DNA of 64,000 nt from an uncultured Verrucomicrobia subdivision 3 bacterium (GTDB lineage: Bacteria > Verrucomicrobiota > Verrucomicrobiia > Limisphaerales > UBA11358): NCBI GenBank assembly GCA_903850425.1, contig CAINLR010000001.1, positions 124,001 to 188,000 of the forward strand. Reading direction: 5' to 3'. Below are positions 34,211-43,123 of the stretch, one piece after another. The notes below the pieces were generated by a model that was given only the letters and a program-made list of their open reading frames with translations, was not told the DNA's origin and made no database searches. A program made the translations under genes and the position numbers. How positions within the stretch are numbered: position 1 is the first letter of the stretch; each line of letters opens with the position of its first letter.

Positions 34211-34296
34211 CGGAGCGCGGACAGCCTTGTCCGCGTGAACTGATGAACGATTGTTGTAAAATAATTTGAACTCGCGGACAAGGCTGTCCGCGCTCC
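34211..34296. repeat. Palindromic repeat before the aldehyde dehydrogenase gene
   Basis: CGGAGCGCGGACAGCCTTG and its inverse CAAGGCTGTCCGCGCTCC face each other over a 35-base AT-rich spacer. Members share the GGAGCGCGG end with the element at 3865. Confidence 0.7.
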
Positions 34297-34302
34297 TAAA
34301 AT

Positions 34303-35808
34303 ATGAGTGCCGTGAATGAAACTTTGATCCGCGATGTGGTGGCTGAAGTGCTAGGCAAGCTCGGCGGCACCACCACGACCACCAAGCCGTCCCCGGCTAC
34401 GTCCGCACCTGCACCGAAATCGGATTCGTGCGGCTGCAGCGTGAAGAAATCGTCAGTCGCGCCGGCCTTGCGCGGCAAGTATGGCGTGTTCGCCACTGCC
34501 GAAGAAGCCTGTGGTGCCGCTCAAGAAGCTTTTTTACAGCTGAAAGAAAAAGGCGTTGCCGCCCGTCGCAAAATTGAGGAAATCGTCAAGGCGATGGCGG
34601 AGAAGAACGCCGAGCAATGGGGCAAAATTGAATTTGAAGAAACGAAGATCGGCCGGCTCGACCATAAGATCGCCAAGCTGGGCTTAATCAAACTGGTGCC
34701 CGGTGTGGACTGGCTCCGTCCCGACGCCCGCAGCGGCGACAACGGCATCACGTTGGAAGAATATACTCCGTTCGGCGTCGTTGGCGCGATCACGCCCAGC
34801 ACACATTCAATTCCCACGTTGAGTGGCAACATCGTCAACATCTGCGCGGCGGGAAATTCCGTCGTCTTCAATGCGCATCCGAGCGCCGCGCGTTGCGCTG
34901 CCGTGGCCGTGCGCGCCTACAACGAGGCCATTTATCGCGAGACGGGAATTGAAAACGTCGTCTGCATCATCGAGAAGCCGACGCTGGATTCGTTCAACGC
35001 GCTTTGCAAAAACGAATTCACCCGCCTGTTGCTCGTCACCGGCGGACCGATGGTCGTCAAGGCCGCGATGCAGACCGGTAAGCGCGCCATCTGCGCCGGC
35101 CCCGGCAATCCGCCCGTGTTTGTTGATGATACCTGCTGCCCGACCCGCGCGGCAAAGGCGATCATTTCCGGCGCGGCGTTTGACAACAATCTTTTGTGCA
35201 TCGGCGAGAAACAAGTATTCGTCCTCGAACAGGTCGCAGACAAGCTGATGCAGAAGATGTCCGAAAACGGCGCGGTGAAATTGAATTCCGCGCAGTTGGA
35301 AAAGCTCACGAAAGCGGCGTTCACCATCACGCCCGGTCAAGGCGGCGGTTGCGCGCAGGCCCACACCAACAAAGATTTCATTGGCAAAGATCCGTCCTTT
35401 CTGTCGCAGGCCGCCGGTATCAATCTGCCGTCCGGCACGCAATTGCTCTTTGGCGAAACCGATGCGATGCATCCGTTCGTGCAGGAGGAACAGATGATGC
35501 CCATGATTCCCATCGTGCGCGTGAAGAGCGTCGAGGAAGGCATCGAACGCTCGCTGCAATCCGAGCACAATTACAAGCACACCGCCATCATCCACTCGCA
35601 CGATGTGGAAAACATCACGGCGATGGCCCGCGCGCTGGACACGACTTTGTTTGTCAAGAATGGCGCCTCTCCTTGCGGCCTCGGACTGGGCGGCGAAGGT
35701 TATCTGAGTTTCTCGATCGCCACGCCGACGGGCGAAGGTATCACGAATCCCCGCACGTTCACGCGCGTCCGCCGCTGCGTGATGGTGGATAATCTCCGAA
35801 TTTATTAA
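34303..35808 (+). CDS. pduP: CoA-acylating aldehyde dehydrogenase (PduP-like), BMC lumen enzyme
   Basis: 501 residues. The N-terminal helix NETLIRDVVAEVLGKLGG, followed by a Thr/Pro-rich linker, is a typical encapsulation peptide. The catalytic domain has FGVVGAITPSTHSIPT, VFNAHPSAARC, CAGPGNPPVFVD and the catalytic Cys near residue 298 in NNLLCIGEKQ. It oxidises an aldehyde (lactaldehyde or propionaldehyde) with CoA and NAD+. The NADH made here must be recycled; the hydrogenase in the same window is one possible sink. Stop TAA abuts a dispersed repeat. Confidence 0.95.
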   Translation: MSAVNETLIRDVVAEVLGKLGGTTTTTKPSPATSAPAPKSDSCGCSVKKSSVAPALRGKYGVFATAEEACGAAQEAFLQLKEKGVAARRKIEEIVKAMAEKNAEQWGKIEFEETKIGRLDHKIAKLGLIKLVPGVDWLRPDARSGDNGITLEEYTPFGVVGAITPSTHSIPTLSGNIVNICAAGNSVVFNAHPSAARCAAVAVRAYNEAIYRETGIENVVCIIEKPTLDSFNALCKNEFTRLLLVTGGPMVVKAAMQTGKRAICAGPGNPPVFVDDTCCPTRAAKAIISGAAFDNNLLCIGEKQVFVLEQVADKLMQKMSENGAVKLNSAQLEKLTKAAFTITPGQGGGCAQAHTNKDFIGKDPSFLSQAAGINLPSGTQLLFGETDAMHPFVQEEQMMPMIPIVRVKSVEEGIERSLQSEHNYKHTAIIHSHDVENITAMARALDTTLFVKNGASPCGLGLGGEGYLSFSIATPTGEGITNPRTFTRVRRCVMVDNLRIY

Positions 35809-35962
35809 CCACGGATGGACACACATAAACACGGATTGGACTTTGCAGGCGGGGCGCGTCGCTCCGCGCGCGCGGTCGTGTGGCTGGCCAAGTGCGGCGC
35901 GCACAGAGTGACGCGCCCTACTGGTTTTTATCCGTGTGCATCCGTGTTAATCTGTGGTTGAA
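35805..35962. mobile_element. Second non-coding inverted-repeat element (MITE-like)
   Basis: Left end TTAACCACGGATGG... with CACGGAT, CACACAT, CACGGAT; right end 35930-35962 is the reversed form. A GC-rich hairpin (GGGGCGCGTCGCTCC, GTGACGCGCCC) lies inside. The left end supplies the pduP stop codon. No ORF inside. Confidence 0.6.
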
Positions 35963-35967
35963 ATTTT

Positions 35968-36246
35968 ATGTTATTAGCCCGCGTCGAAGGCAACATTGTG
36001 GCGACCCGGAAACATCCGAGTTTCGATGCGTGGCGGCTGGTCATCTGCCAGCCGATCAGCGGCAATGGACAACCGGAAGGCGCACCGGTCATCGCGATTG
36101 ATTCGCATGGCGCGGGGATGCACCAGCAGGTGGTGATCTCGTCCGACGGCATTGCGGCGCGCAAGGCGGTCGGCGTGGACAAAAGTCCGGTGCGCTGGCT
36201 GGTGGTCGGCATCGTGGATGAACATGAACCGGGAGTAAGAATTTGA
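35968..36246 (+). CDS. BMC-P vertex protein 2
   Basis: 92 residues: LLARVEGNIVATRKHPSFDA, LVICQPISG, VIAIDSHGAGMHQQVVIS and WLVVGIVDEHE fit EutN/CcmL. It differs strongly from copy 1. Its last codons overlap the TTG start of the next gene (4 bases), so the two are co-translated. Confidence 0.93.
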   Translation: MLLARVEGNIVATRKHPSFDAWRLVICQPISGNGQPEGAPVIAIDSHGAGMHQQVVISSDGIAARKAVGVDKSPVRWLVVGIVDEHEPGVRI

Positions 36247-36548
36247 AACTCGGAACTGTCATCGGTCGCGTCACGTTGAGCAAGTCTGTGGATGTGCTCA
36301 AGGGCGGACGTTTTTTGGTGGTCAGCCCGTTGAGCCGCGAGCAATACGCCAAGGCGCTGACGGCCAAGCCGGGCATGGGCACCGATCCGAGCCTCGTCGT
36401 GTATGACGACATCGGCGGCGGCGTGAATGACATCATCGGTTACGAAGAAGGCGCGGAAGCGGCGCAACCGTTTGAGGTGCGGCCGCCGATCGACGCCATC
36501 AATTGCGCGCTGGTGGATGAAATGTTTTACAACCCGTGGAAGGGTTGA
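36243..36548 (+). CDS. BMC-P vertex protein 3
   Basis: 101 residues from a TTG at 36243. LGTVIGRVTLSKSVDVLKG, LVVSPLS, LVVYDDIGGGVNDIIGYEEG and FEVRPPIDAINCALVDEM are typical. Three different BMC-P proteins occur in PVM-type loci and may give vertices with different cargo. A palindromic repeat follows. Confidence 0.93.
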   Translation: MKLGTVIGRVTLSKSVDVLKGGRFLVVSPLSREQYAKALTAKPGMGTDPSLVVYDDIGGGVNDIIGYEEGAEAAQPFEVRPPIDAINCALVDEMFYNPWKG

Positions 36549-36552
36549 GTGT

Positions 36553-36620
36553 GTAGCGGCGGTCTAAGACCGTCGCAGACTTAAAGAATAATTTGCGGCG
36601 CTCTACCGAGTCGCCGCTAC
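36553..36620. repeat. Palindromic repeat between BMC-P3 and the aldolase
   Basis: GTAGCGGCGGTCTAAGACCGTCGC and its partner ending GAGTCGCCGCTAC form an inverted pair with small internal hairpins, separated by an AT-rich spacer. Confidence 0.65.
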
Positions 36621-36637
36621 GACGAAAGAAATTTATT

Positions 36638-37696
36638 ATGAGCCAAGTTATCAGTGTCCGTGACATTCAGGAAATGATCCGCAGCGGTCAGGGCGTCAAC
36701 ATTCCGGCCGACGCCATCGTCACGCCCTCGGCGCGTGAGCTGTTGCAGGACATCGAAACCAACGGTGCCCGCGCCATCGCCACCGGCAACGCCGCCGCGC
36801 CGGTCAGCGCCGACAAACTTTCGCCACCCACCAAGAAGCTTAACTCCAAGTCCTCGAAAGCCGAACTCGATGCCTTTTTCGCCTCGCCCTATGCGCACAG
36901 CTTGAAAGAGCAGATTTGCGAAATGGGGCATCGCCTGTGGAAGCGCGCTTACGTGGACGGCAACGGCGGCAACATGGCCATCCGCGTCGGCGAAGACATC
37001 GCCATCTGCACACCCACGCTCGTCAGCAAGGGTTCGCTGAAACCTTCGGACATGTGCCTCGTGGACTTCGAGGGCAATCAGCTTTGCGGCACCAAGAAGC
37101 GCACCAGCGAAATTTTGATGCACTTGCAGATGATGAAGAAGCAGCCCAAGGCCGTCGCCACCTGCCATTGTCATCCGCCTTACGCCACGGCCTTCGCGGT
37201 CGTTGGCCAGGCACCGCCGACGTGCATGTTACCGGAGTATGAAGTGTTCTGCTCCGTCGGCGTCGCGCCGTATCGCACGCCCGGCTCGCCGGAGATGGGC
37301 AAGCTCGTCGCGGACATGACCGACGATTACAACACCATCCTCATGGCCAATCACGGCGTCGTGACCTGGAGCCACAACAACATCGAGGAAGCCTACTGGC
37401 GCATGGAAATCATCGAGGCGTATTGCCGCACCATCGTCGTTGCCGGCCAGCTTGGCAAGCCGATCAACACCTTCACCGGGCCGCAGATGAAGGAGATTCT
37501 CAACATCAAGCAGAGCCTCGGCTTCGTGGACCCGCGCATCGGCATGAAGGAATGTGAACTCTGTGACAGCAGCGAATGGCGTCCCGGAGCGACCTGCCAA
37601 GCCCCGCAATCCAGCGAGCCGACCATCGGCCTCGACCCCGAAGCCGAAGCGGCGGTGAAAGCGATAACGGATCAGATTCTGGCGCAGATGAAATAG
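36638..37696 (+). CDS. Class II aldolase, BMC-associated (fuculose/rhamnulose-1-phosphate type)
   Basis: 352 residues from ATG 36638. The aldolase/adducin core has WKRAYVDGNGGNMAIR, TCHCHPPYATAFAV (Zn His-x-His), and LMANHGVVTW with a third His. An extended N-terminal helix (VISVRDIQEMIRSGQG) precedes the core; a C-terminal linker and the helix EAEAAVKAITDQILAQMK look like a capsule-targeting peptide. In PVM-type BMCs this aldolase cleaves fuculose-1-phosphate or rhamnulose-1-phosphate into DHAP and lactaldehyde. The isomerase and kinase are not in this window. Confidence 0.9.
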   Translation: MSQVISVRDIQEMIRSGQGVNIPADAIVTPSARELLQDIETNGARAIATGNAAAPVSADKLSPPTKKLNSKSSKAELDAFFASPYAHSLKEQICEMGHRLWKRAYVDGNGGNMAIRVGEDIAICTPTLVSKGSLKPSDMCLVDFEGNQLCGTKKRTSEILMHLQMMKKQPKAVATCHCHPPYATAFAVVGQAPPTCMLPEYEVFCSVGVAPYRTPGSPEMGKLVADMTDDYNTILMANHGVVTWSHNNIEEAYWRMEIIEAYCRTIVVAGQLGKPINTFTGPQMKEILNIKQSLGFVDPRIGMKECELCDSSEWRPGATCQAPQSSEPTIGLDPEAEAAVKAITDQILAQMK

Positions 37697-38008
37697 GTTT
37701 TTCGCCGGGCGTTAGCAGGTCGTCCCGTCTTGAACACAAGCAATTCGTCTCTCCCGTGAAGCGAGGCCCAGGCCGGTTCGAGCAGCGCGTTCGCCGGTCC
37801 AAGAAACGCCCTTACCGAGTTTAACTGTTCCGTTCTGATCATTGTCCGTGTCCCGGTGGGCATTGGTGGCCGGGTTTTGACCTCTGAAAGTCCGCCGATC
37901 AGCCTCGCAATTTCAAAACCTTAGGCTTTTCTGCGCTTTTTGTGCCGGACCGGCTTTGATACGACTTGCACTGCATGTCCGCGCTGTATTGTCGCCGGCC
38001 CATCGCGT
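37697..38008. other. 312-base gap without a supported gene
   Basis: No convincing ORF, hairpin terminator or RNA gene was recognised. A 63-codon minus-strand frame here has no family resemblance. It should hold the aldolase terminator and the promoter of the next gene. Confidence 0.4.
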
Positions 38009-39154
38009 ATGCTGCGGGCTGTGATTCACAACGTTCATGAGATTGCGGCGGAGGTGATCCGCAAAACTGGCAAAGACAAGCCGGCCGACGCGGCGCTGCG
38101 CGAAGTCCTCAAGCAGATCAAAGACCTCGCGCCCTTCAACGCCACGGAAGTGGCCCGGACGGTTTTCATTTATTACCGCTGGCACGTCTGGCTGCGCGAC
38201 GAGCGCGGCGTGGAATCCAAGATGTGGCTGGCGCTGCGCTTGGATGAACAATTCCGCGCCAACGAGACGAAGATTCCCCTGGCGGAATTGCGTGAGAAAG
38301 CCGTGCCCGCTTGGACTGCGGAACAAATGGAAGTGAGCGATGATTGGTTGCGGTCATTGCAACGGCAGCCCAAACTCTGGCTGCGCGCCAAACGTGGCCA
38401 AGCCGAGTCCCTCGCGCGAAAACTGTTCGCCGCTGAAGTCAGCCCGCTCGTGCCGGACGCGCTGGTGTTCGATGGCGAAACCGATCTATTCAAGACGCCG
38501 GAATTTCACGCGGGCGAATTTGAGATTCAAGACATCGCGTCGCAAATGGTCAGCTTGCTCTGCGCGCCGAATCCGGGTGAAACCTGGTGGGATACTTGCG
38601 CCGGTGAAGGCGGCAAGACGCTTCACTTGTCGGACTTGATGCAGAACAAAGGTCTGCTCTGGGCCAGTGACCGCGCCGACTGGCGCTTGACGAAGCTCAA
38701 ACGCCGCACCGGCCGCGCGCAGGTTTTCAACTATCGCTCCGTGCACTGGGATGGTGGCCAGAAGCTGCCGACGAAAACGAAGTTCGATGGCGTGCTCGTG
38801 GATGCACCGTGCAGCGGCATTGGCACCTGGCAGCGCAATCCGCAGGCGCGCTGGACCACGACGTTGAACGACGTCAGCGAGTTGTCGGCCATCCAAAAAA
38901 ACTTACTGGCGAACGTGGCCCCAAGCGTGAAACCCGGCGGCAAATTGATTTTCTCCGTCTGCACGTTGACCCGCGCTGAGTCCACCGAAGTAGCGGATGC
39001 GTTCACTGCGAGCCAGCCGGATTTTGAGCCGCTGATCTTTTCGGAGATCAAATTCAACGAACGGACCGTTGCCGGCGCCTCCTCGCTCACCATCTGGCCG
39101 CAGGATTTGGATGGCAACGGCATGTTCATCGCCGGCTGGCGGCGGAAGAAATAA
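38009..39154 (+). CDS. RsmB/NOP2-type rRNA (cytosine-C5) methyltransferase-like protein
   Basis: 381 residues from ATG 38009. The N-terminal half looks like an NusB-like helical domain (HEIAAEVIRKTGK). The SAM-binding core has TWWDTCAGEGGKTLHLSDLM (motif I) and VLVDAPCSGIGTWQRNPQARW with the PC motif Cys, then VCTLTRAESTEV with the second catalytic Cys. These two Cys define RsmB/RsmF-like m5C enzymes. Its exact rRNA target cannot be told. It is not part of the BMC locus. Confidence 0.88.
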   Translation: MLRAVIHNVHEIAAEVIRKTGKDKPADAALREVLKQIKDLAPFNATEVARTVFIYYRWHVWLRDERGVESKMWLALRLDEQFRANETKIPLAELREKAVPAWTAEQMEVSDDWLRSLQRQPKLWLRAKRGQAESLARKLFAAEVSPLVPDALVFDGETDLFKTPEFHAGEFEIQDIASQMVSLLCAPNPGETWWDTCAGEGGKTLHLSDLMQNKGLLWASDRADWRLTKLKRRTGRAQVFNYRSVHWDGGQKLPTKTKFDGVLVDAPCSGIGTWQRNPQARWTTTLNDVSELSAIQKNLLANVAPSVKPGGKLIFSVCTLTRAESTEVADAFTASQPDFEPLIFSEIKFNERTVAGASSLTIWPQDLDGNGMFIAGWRRKK

Positions 39155-39167
39155 TCTGGCGCCCCCA

Positions 39168-39977
39168 TCACCGGGGCGCTGCCAATATCTTTTCGAGCAT
39201 CTGGCGGATGTCGTCGTTGTGCGCTTGCGAGGCGATGCCGAAGGCGTGGAGCACGTCGCGCAGAAACGCCGCGTTGCCCGGGTTGAATTCGTAAAGCACC
39301 GTTTCCTTGGAATGGGCCTTGCGTGGCTTGCGCGGGGAACCGTCCATGTCCAGCACTTCGCTCATCGGCAGGCACACGTAAATCATGGCCTGATAACCCA
39401 CGGCGCGCTGTTTTTGCTTGAGTTGGATTTGCACCCAGCCGTGCGGCGTGGTTTTGGTGAATTGCGGCAACCGCTGGGCCGCGCTTTCAAATCCCTCCGC
39501 CGCCGCATTGGTGGCAACTTCAATTTGCACGGGCTGATTTTCTTCAAACGCACTCGGCGGGATTTGCTGGAGCGCGGCAACTTCCCGGGCCAGTTCGTTG
39601 GTTGAAATCAACCCGACCCGGACAGCTTCAAAAATAAGTTTGGCCAGCTCGTGGCCATATTTCGTCGCACCATTCCGGGTGAAGCTAATCTCCGGGACCA
39701 CGCTGACATCATTTGCGTTGGGCGTATCATAGCCGATTTGCCATTCCAGATAACATTTCCGGCCGAGCGGCACCCGCGTTGGCGCGAGCGGCACGCCAAA
39801 ACCATCCGCAGATTTTTCTTTCATGCGCACTTTGCCGGTGACATCGGTGAGCGGCAGCCGCACGCGCACGGCGTTGGTCAAGGTTTCAATGCGGACCAGC
39901 TTGTATTCCGCATCGGCGCAATATCCTCGCCCGGCCAGACAAAGCAAGGCCGATAAATAGACAGCAAATTTGCCCAT
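39168..39977 (-). CDS. Secreted protein of unknown function
   Basis: 269 residues from ATG 39977, giving a signal peptide (FAVYLSALLCLAGRGYC). The mature part is mostly beta strand with no catalytic motif I recognise. A helical segment ISTNELAREVAALQQIP near the middle may be a short folded domain. It follows the M16 peptidase gene by 56 bases on the same strand. Family unknown. Confidence 0.7.
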   Translation of the reverse strand: MGKFAVYLSALLCLAGRGYCADAEYKLVRIETLTNAVRVRLPLTDVTGKVRMKEKSADGFGVPLAPTRVPLGRKCYLEWQIGYDTPNANDVSVVPEISFTRNGATKYGHELAKLIFEAVRVGLISTNELAREVAALQQIPPSAFEENQPVQIEVATNAAAEGFESAAQRLPQFTKTTPHGWVQIQLKQKQRAVGYQAMIYVCLPMSEVLDMDGSPRKPRKAHSKETVLYEFNPGNAAFLRDVLHAFGIASQAHNDDIRQMLEKILAAPR

Positions 39978-40033
39978 AAAATCACGGTGGCCGGTTCCGT
40001 TTGCGGCGGCGCTCACCAAACGCTGCTACCGAC

Positions 40034-42586
40034 TCAGGCTTCCGGCCGCACGATCGAAACGACCAACGCATCCGGCTTCAGATATTTCTGCGCGGCAGCT
40101 TTGGCTTGTTCCAGCGTGACGGCTTCGTATTTGGCATCGTCGAGTTCGCCGTGCTGCCAGCCCAGACCGTAAAGCTCATCGAGCGCGCTCGTGGACGCGA
40201 GATTGCCGAGATCCTGACGCGAGATTTTTTTCTGGCCGACAATTTTAGCTTTTGCTCGCTTCAATTCTTCAGCGGTCAAACCTTCCGTGCGCAGGAGTTC
40301 GGCTTCCTTCAACAATTCCGTTTCGACCTGTGCGGCCTTGGCCGGCTCCGTGCCGGTGTAAAACGCGAAGTATCCGGGCACGAGGCCGGCGAAGTTTTGC
40401 GCGCCGACATAGTAGGCGAGGCCCAACTGCTCGCGGATGCGCAGGAACAGGCGCGAGCCCAGGTCGCTGCAACATTCCTGCACCAGATCGAGCGCGTAAC
40501 GGTCATCGCTGTGCATCGTCGTGCCGGGAAAGCCGATGACGAGCACGGCCTGTTTCTTGTCCCGGGTTTCTTCGGTGCGCTTCGGCAAATCTGCAATTTG
40601 AAATTTAAAATTTGAAATTGCCTGGGGGATGCCGGGATTGGCTTGCCAATTACCGAAAGATTTTTCCACGGCCGCTTTGACTTCGGCGACTTTCACGTCG
40701 CCAAAAATCGCCAGCACGCAATTATTCGGCACGGCGAACTTCTGGTGGAACGCCTTCAAATCCGCCGAAGTCAATTTGGTGATGGTTGCTTCCGTGCCCA
40801 GCGAATCCAGGCCGTAGCCACTGTTGCCAAACAGCGCGCGGCGCATGGCCAGACTGGCACTCTTGAGCAATTCGTCTTTGCGCGCCTGGATGCTCGCGAC
40901 TTGAACCTCAACTTCGCGTTCCAGTTCTTCGGCAGGAAAAGTGGGATTCAAGATCACGTCCGCGAGCAGGTCGAGGCCGGTGGCAAAATCGCTGCTCAAG
41001 ACTTCGGCGTTCACGCCAAAACTATTATTGCCGCCATAGCTGTCAAGGTGGCCGCCGACGGATTCGATTTCCGTTGCGACCTGTTCCGCATTCCGCGTCG
41101 TGGTGCCTTTGATGAGCAGCTTGGCGAGCAACATCGTCGTGCCGTTGTTCTCGGCCGTTTCGGCGAGCACGCCGCCTTGGAACACGGTGCGAAACTCCAC
41201 GAACGGCAGCCGCGAATCTTCCTTCACCAGGAGTTTGAGTCCGTTCGGCAATTCGATTTTCTGGATGGCGTTGTCGGTGTTTGTCTCAATATTCGCGGGG
41301 GCTTTCGGCGCGCTGTCCTTCGGCAGCAGCGCGTAGAGCGTGCGGTTTTCCGGCGTGAGATAATGCCGCGCCACGCGCTGCACCTCCGCCGTGGTGATGC
41401 GTTTGACGGCGGCGAGATAGCGCTCGGAGAAATTCAGATCGTTGGCTGCGAGCCAGTTGCCGCCGAGATTTTGCGCCTGACCTTCCATCGTCTTGCGCGA
41501 GGAAAGCGTGGCGGAAACAAATTGCTTCACGGCCTTCGACAGCTCTTCCGTTGTCACTGAATAGGCTTTGACCTTTTCCAATTCGGCGAGTAACGCATCG
41601 CGGGCCACTTCAAATTTATCGCCATCAATCACCGCGCTCATGCCGAAGAGGCCCGCACTGCCGGGATTGTAAGTCCACGCATCCGCGTGATGCACCACGC
41701 CGAGCTTCTCGCGCACATTTTGGAACAGGCGCGAGCTGCGTCCGCTGCCGAGCAGCACCGCGAGCACGTCGAGAATCGGAACATCCGCATGGCGCACTTC
41801 CGGGATGTGCCAGGCGAAATGGAAGTGGCCCATTTCAATCGCCGCCTCCTCGATGATTTCGCGCGCCGCCGTCTGCTTTGGCTCCGGCGGCAGCACTACC
41901 GGCGACATCGCGCGCGCCTTCGTGTTCGCGTAAGCCTTTTTGATCTGCGCCACCACGTCGTCGTTCTTCACGTCGCCCGCGACGACGTAGAACACATTGT
42001 TTGGCGCATATTTCTCCGTGTAGTAAGCGCGGATATTTTCCGGCTTCAGTTCGTTGAAGATGTCGAGATAGCCGATGATTGTGAAGCGATATGGACTCTT
42101 GGTGTAAGCGACTTCAAACAGCCGGCGGCTCGCGCGGCGACCGGGATCATCCTGGCCCATGTCCATTTCGCGGCGGATCACGTCGAGTTCCTTCGCCAAA
42201 TCCTCCGGCGGCAACGACGCGTGCTGCATGATGTCGCACAAAATATCTATCGCCGTCGTCGCGCCCGTGTTCGGCACGTCAATGTGATACACCGTGCGGT
42301 CGAAGCTCGTGTAAGCGTTCATGTAGCCGCCCGCTTCTTGCACCTCCTGATCAATGCGGCTGCCTGGGCGCGTTGTCGTGCCCTTGAAGAGCATGTGTTC
42401 CAACACATGCGAGAGACCGGCCCCGAGCCATTTATCTTCGTGGATGCTGCCCGCCGCGCACCAGGCCTGCGCCGACACCACCGGCGCACTGTGGTCTTCG
42501 CGCACGATGATGATGAGACCGTTATCGAGCGTCGTTAGTTTGACGCCGGGCGGGATGGCGGGAATGGCAGAAATGTCAGTGGTCAT
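40034..42586 (-). CDS. M16 family zinc metallopeptidase, two-unit form
   Basis: 850 residues. The first M16 unit has the inverted zinc motif HVLEH in GLSHVLEHMLFKGTTTR, with the downstream Glu in the LDVIRREMDM region. A second, inactive M16 unit starts near residue 450 (LPNGLKLLVKEDSRLPFVEF). No signal peptide is seen, so it may be cytoplasmic or secreted by another route. M16 enzymes cut peptides and small proteins. An AT-rich repeat is inserted in frame near residue 660 (see 40589). Confidence 0.92.
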   Translation of the reverse strand: MTTDISAIPAIPPGVKLTTLDNGLIIIVREDHSAPVVSAQAWCAAGSIHEDKWLGAGLSHVLEHMLFKGTTTRPGSRIDQEVQEAGGYMNAYTSFDRTVYHIDVPNTGATTAIDILCDIMQHASLPPEDLAKELDVIRREMDMGQDDPGRRASRRLFEVAYTKSPYRFTIIGYLDIFNELKPENIRAYYTEKYAPNNVFYVVAGDVKNDDVVAQIKKAYANTKARAMSPVVLPPEPKQTAAREIIEEAAIEMGHFHFAWHIPEVRHADVPILDVLAVLLGSGRSSRLFQNVREKLGVVHHADAWTYNPGSAGLFGMSAVIDGDKFEVARDALLAELEKVKAYSVTTEELSKAVKQFVSATLSSRKTMEGQAQNLGGNWLAANDLNFSERYLAAVKRITTAEVQRVARHYLTPENRTLYALLPKDSAPKAPANIETNTDNAIQKIELPNGLKLLVKEDSRLPFVEFRTVFQGGVLAETAENNGTTMLLAKLLIKGTTTRNAEQVATEIESVGGHLDSYGGNNSFGVNAEVLSSDFATGLDLLADVILNPTFPAEELEREVEVQVASIQARKDELLKSASLAMRRALFGNSGYGLDSLGTEATITKLTSADLKAFHQKFAVPNNCVLAIFGDVKVAEVKAAVEKSFGNWQANPGIPQAISNFKFQIADLPKRTEETRDKKQAVLVIGFPGTTMHSDDRYALDLVQECCSDLGSRLFLRIREQLGLAYYVGAQNFAGLVPGYFAFYTGTEPAKAAQVETELLKEAELLRTEGLTAEELKRAKAKIVGQKKISRQDLGNLASTSALDELYGLGWQHGELDDAKYEAVTLEQAKAAAQKYLKPDALVVSIVRPEA
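40589..40622. repeat. AT-rich repeat inserted in frame in the M16 gene
   Basis: Centre ATTTGAAATTTAAAATTTG with the left end AATCTGC; the minus strand reads NFKFQIADL. It is closely related to the element at 51566-51603. Confidence 0.7.
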
Positions 42587-42688
42587 TGCGAATCGATGTC
42601 GAATTGGAAGAGTAGCCGGAAATGCGTTCGGAGCAATTCAATTTGGCGCTGTGATTTGTAAAGGGAGGTCGCCAGCCACCTGTGTCCG

Positions 42689-43123
42689 CTATTCCTTGGA
42701 AGGCTGCAACACGAGCGCGCGGAGATGCGCGGGCAGGCGGGCTTGTTGCCAATCCTGTTCTGTGGTCGCAGATATTCCTGCGGCGACGGCCGCTTTCACC
42801 GCATAGGCCGCTGCGTGCCGGGCGTGGCCCGCCATGTGGGCGGTGGCGGCGGCGTGACCAGCGGCCCGCGTCGCGAAGCGTGCCGCCCCTTCATCCGCAA
42901 TCCGCGCGGCGGTGTGGGCGGCCACCGCGGCAACCCGCGCCGCGCCGCATTTGATTTCAACCCGCGCCCAGGCCCGCGCAGCTTCGATGGCGTTGCGCGG
43001 GCGGGCGTCCAGCGGATGCTGCGCCGTGAAAAAGGGCAGCACATGCTCGGCGCAATCGGCGGCCCAGAGCGCCAGCGACCGCTGAACCTGCCGGTCGGCC
43101 ACGTCAGGGGGAGCATGGGTCAT
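42689..43123 (-). CDS. Imm5-like putative immunity protein
   Basis: 144 residues, very rich in Ala, Arg and His. The segments SLALWAADCAEHVLPFF, NAIEAARAWARVE and AAGHAAATAHMAGHARHAAAYA match the pattern of the Imm5 putative immunity protein family. No toxin gene was found next to it, so it is an orphan here; it may protect against a toxin from another strain. The ATG overlaps the stop side of the alginate lyase gene by a few bases. Confidence 0.75.
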   Translation of the reverse strand: MTHAPPDVADRQVQRSLALWAADCAEHVLPFFTAQHPLDARPRNAIEAARAWARVEIKCGAARVAAVAAHTAARIADEGAARFATRAAGHAAATAHMAGHARHAAAYAVKAAVAAGISATTEQDWQQARLPAHLRALVLQPSKE

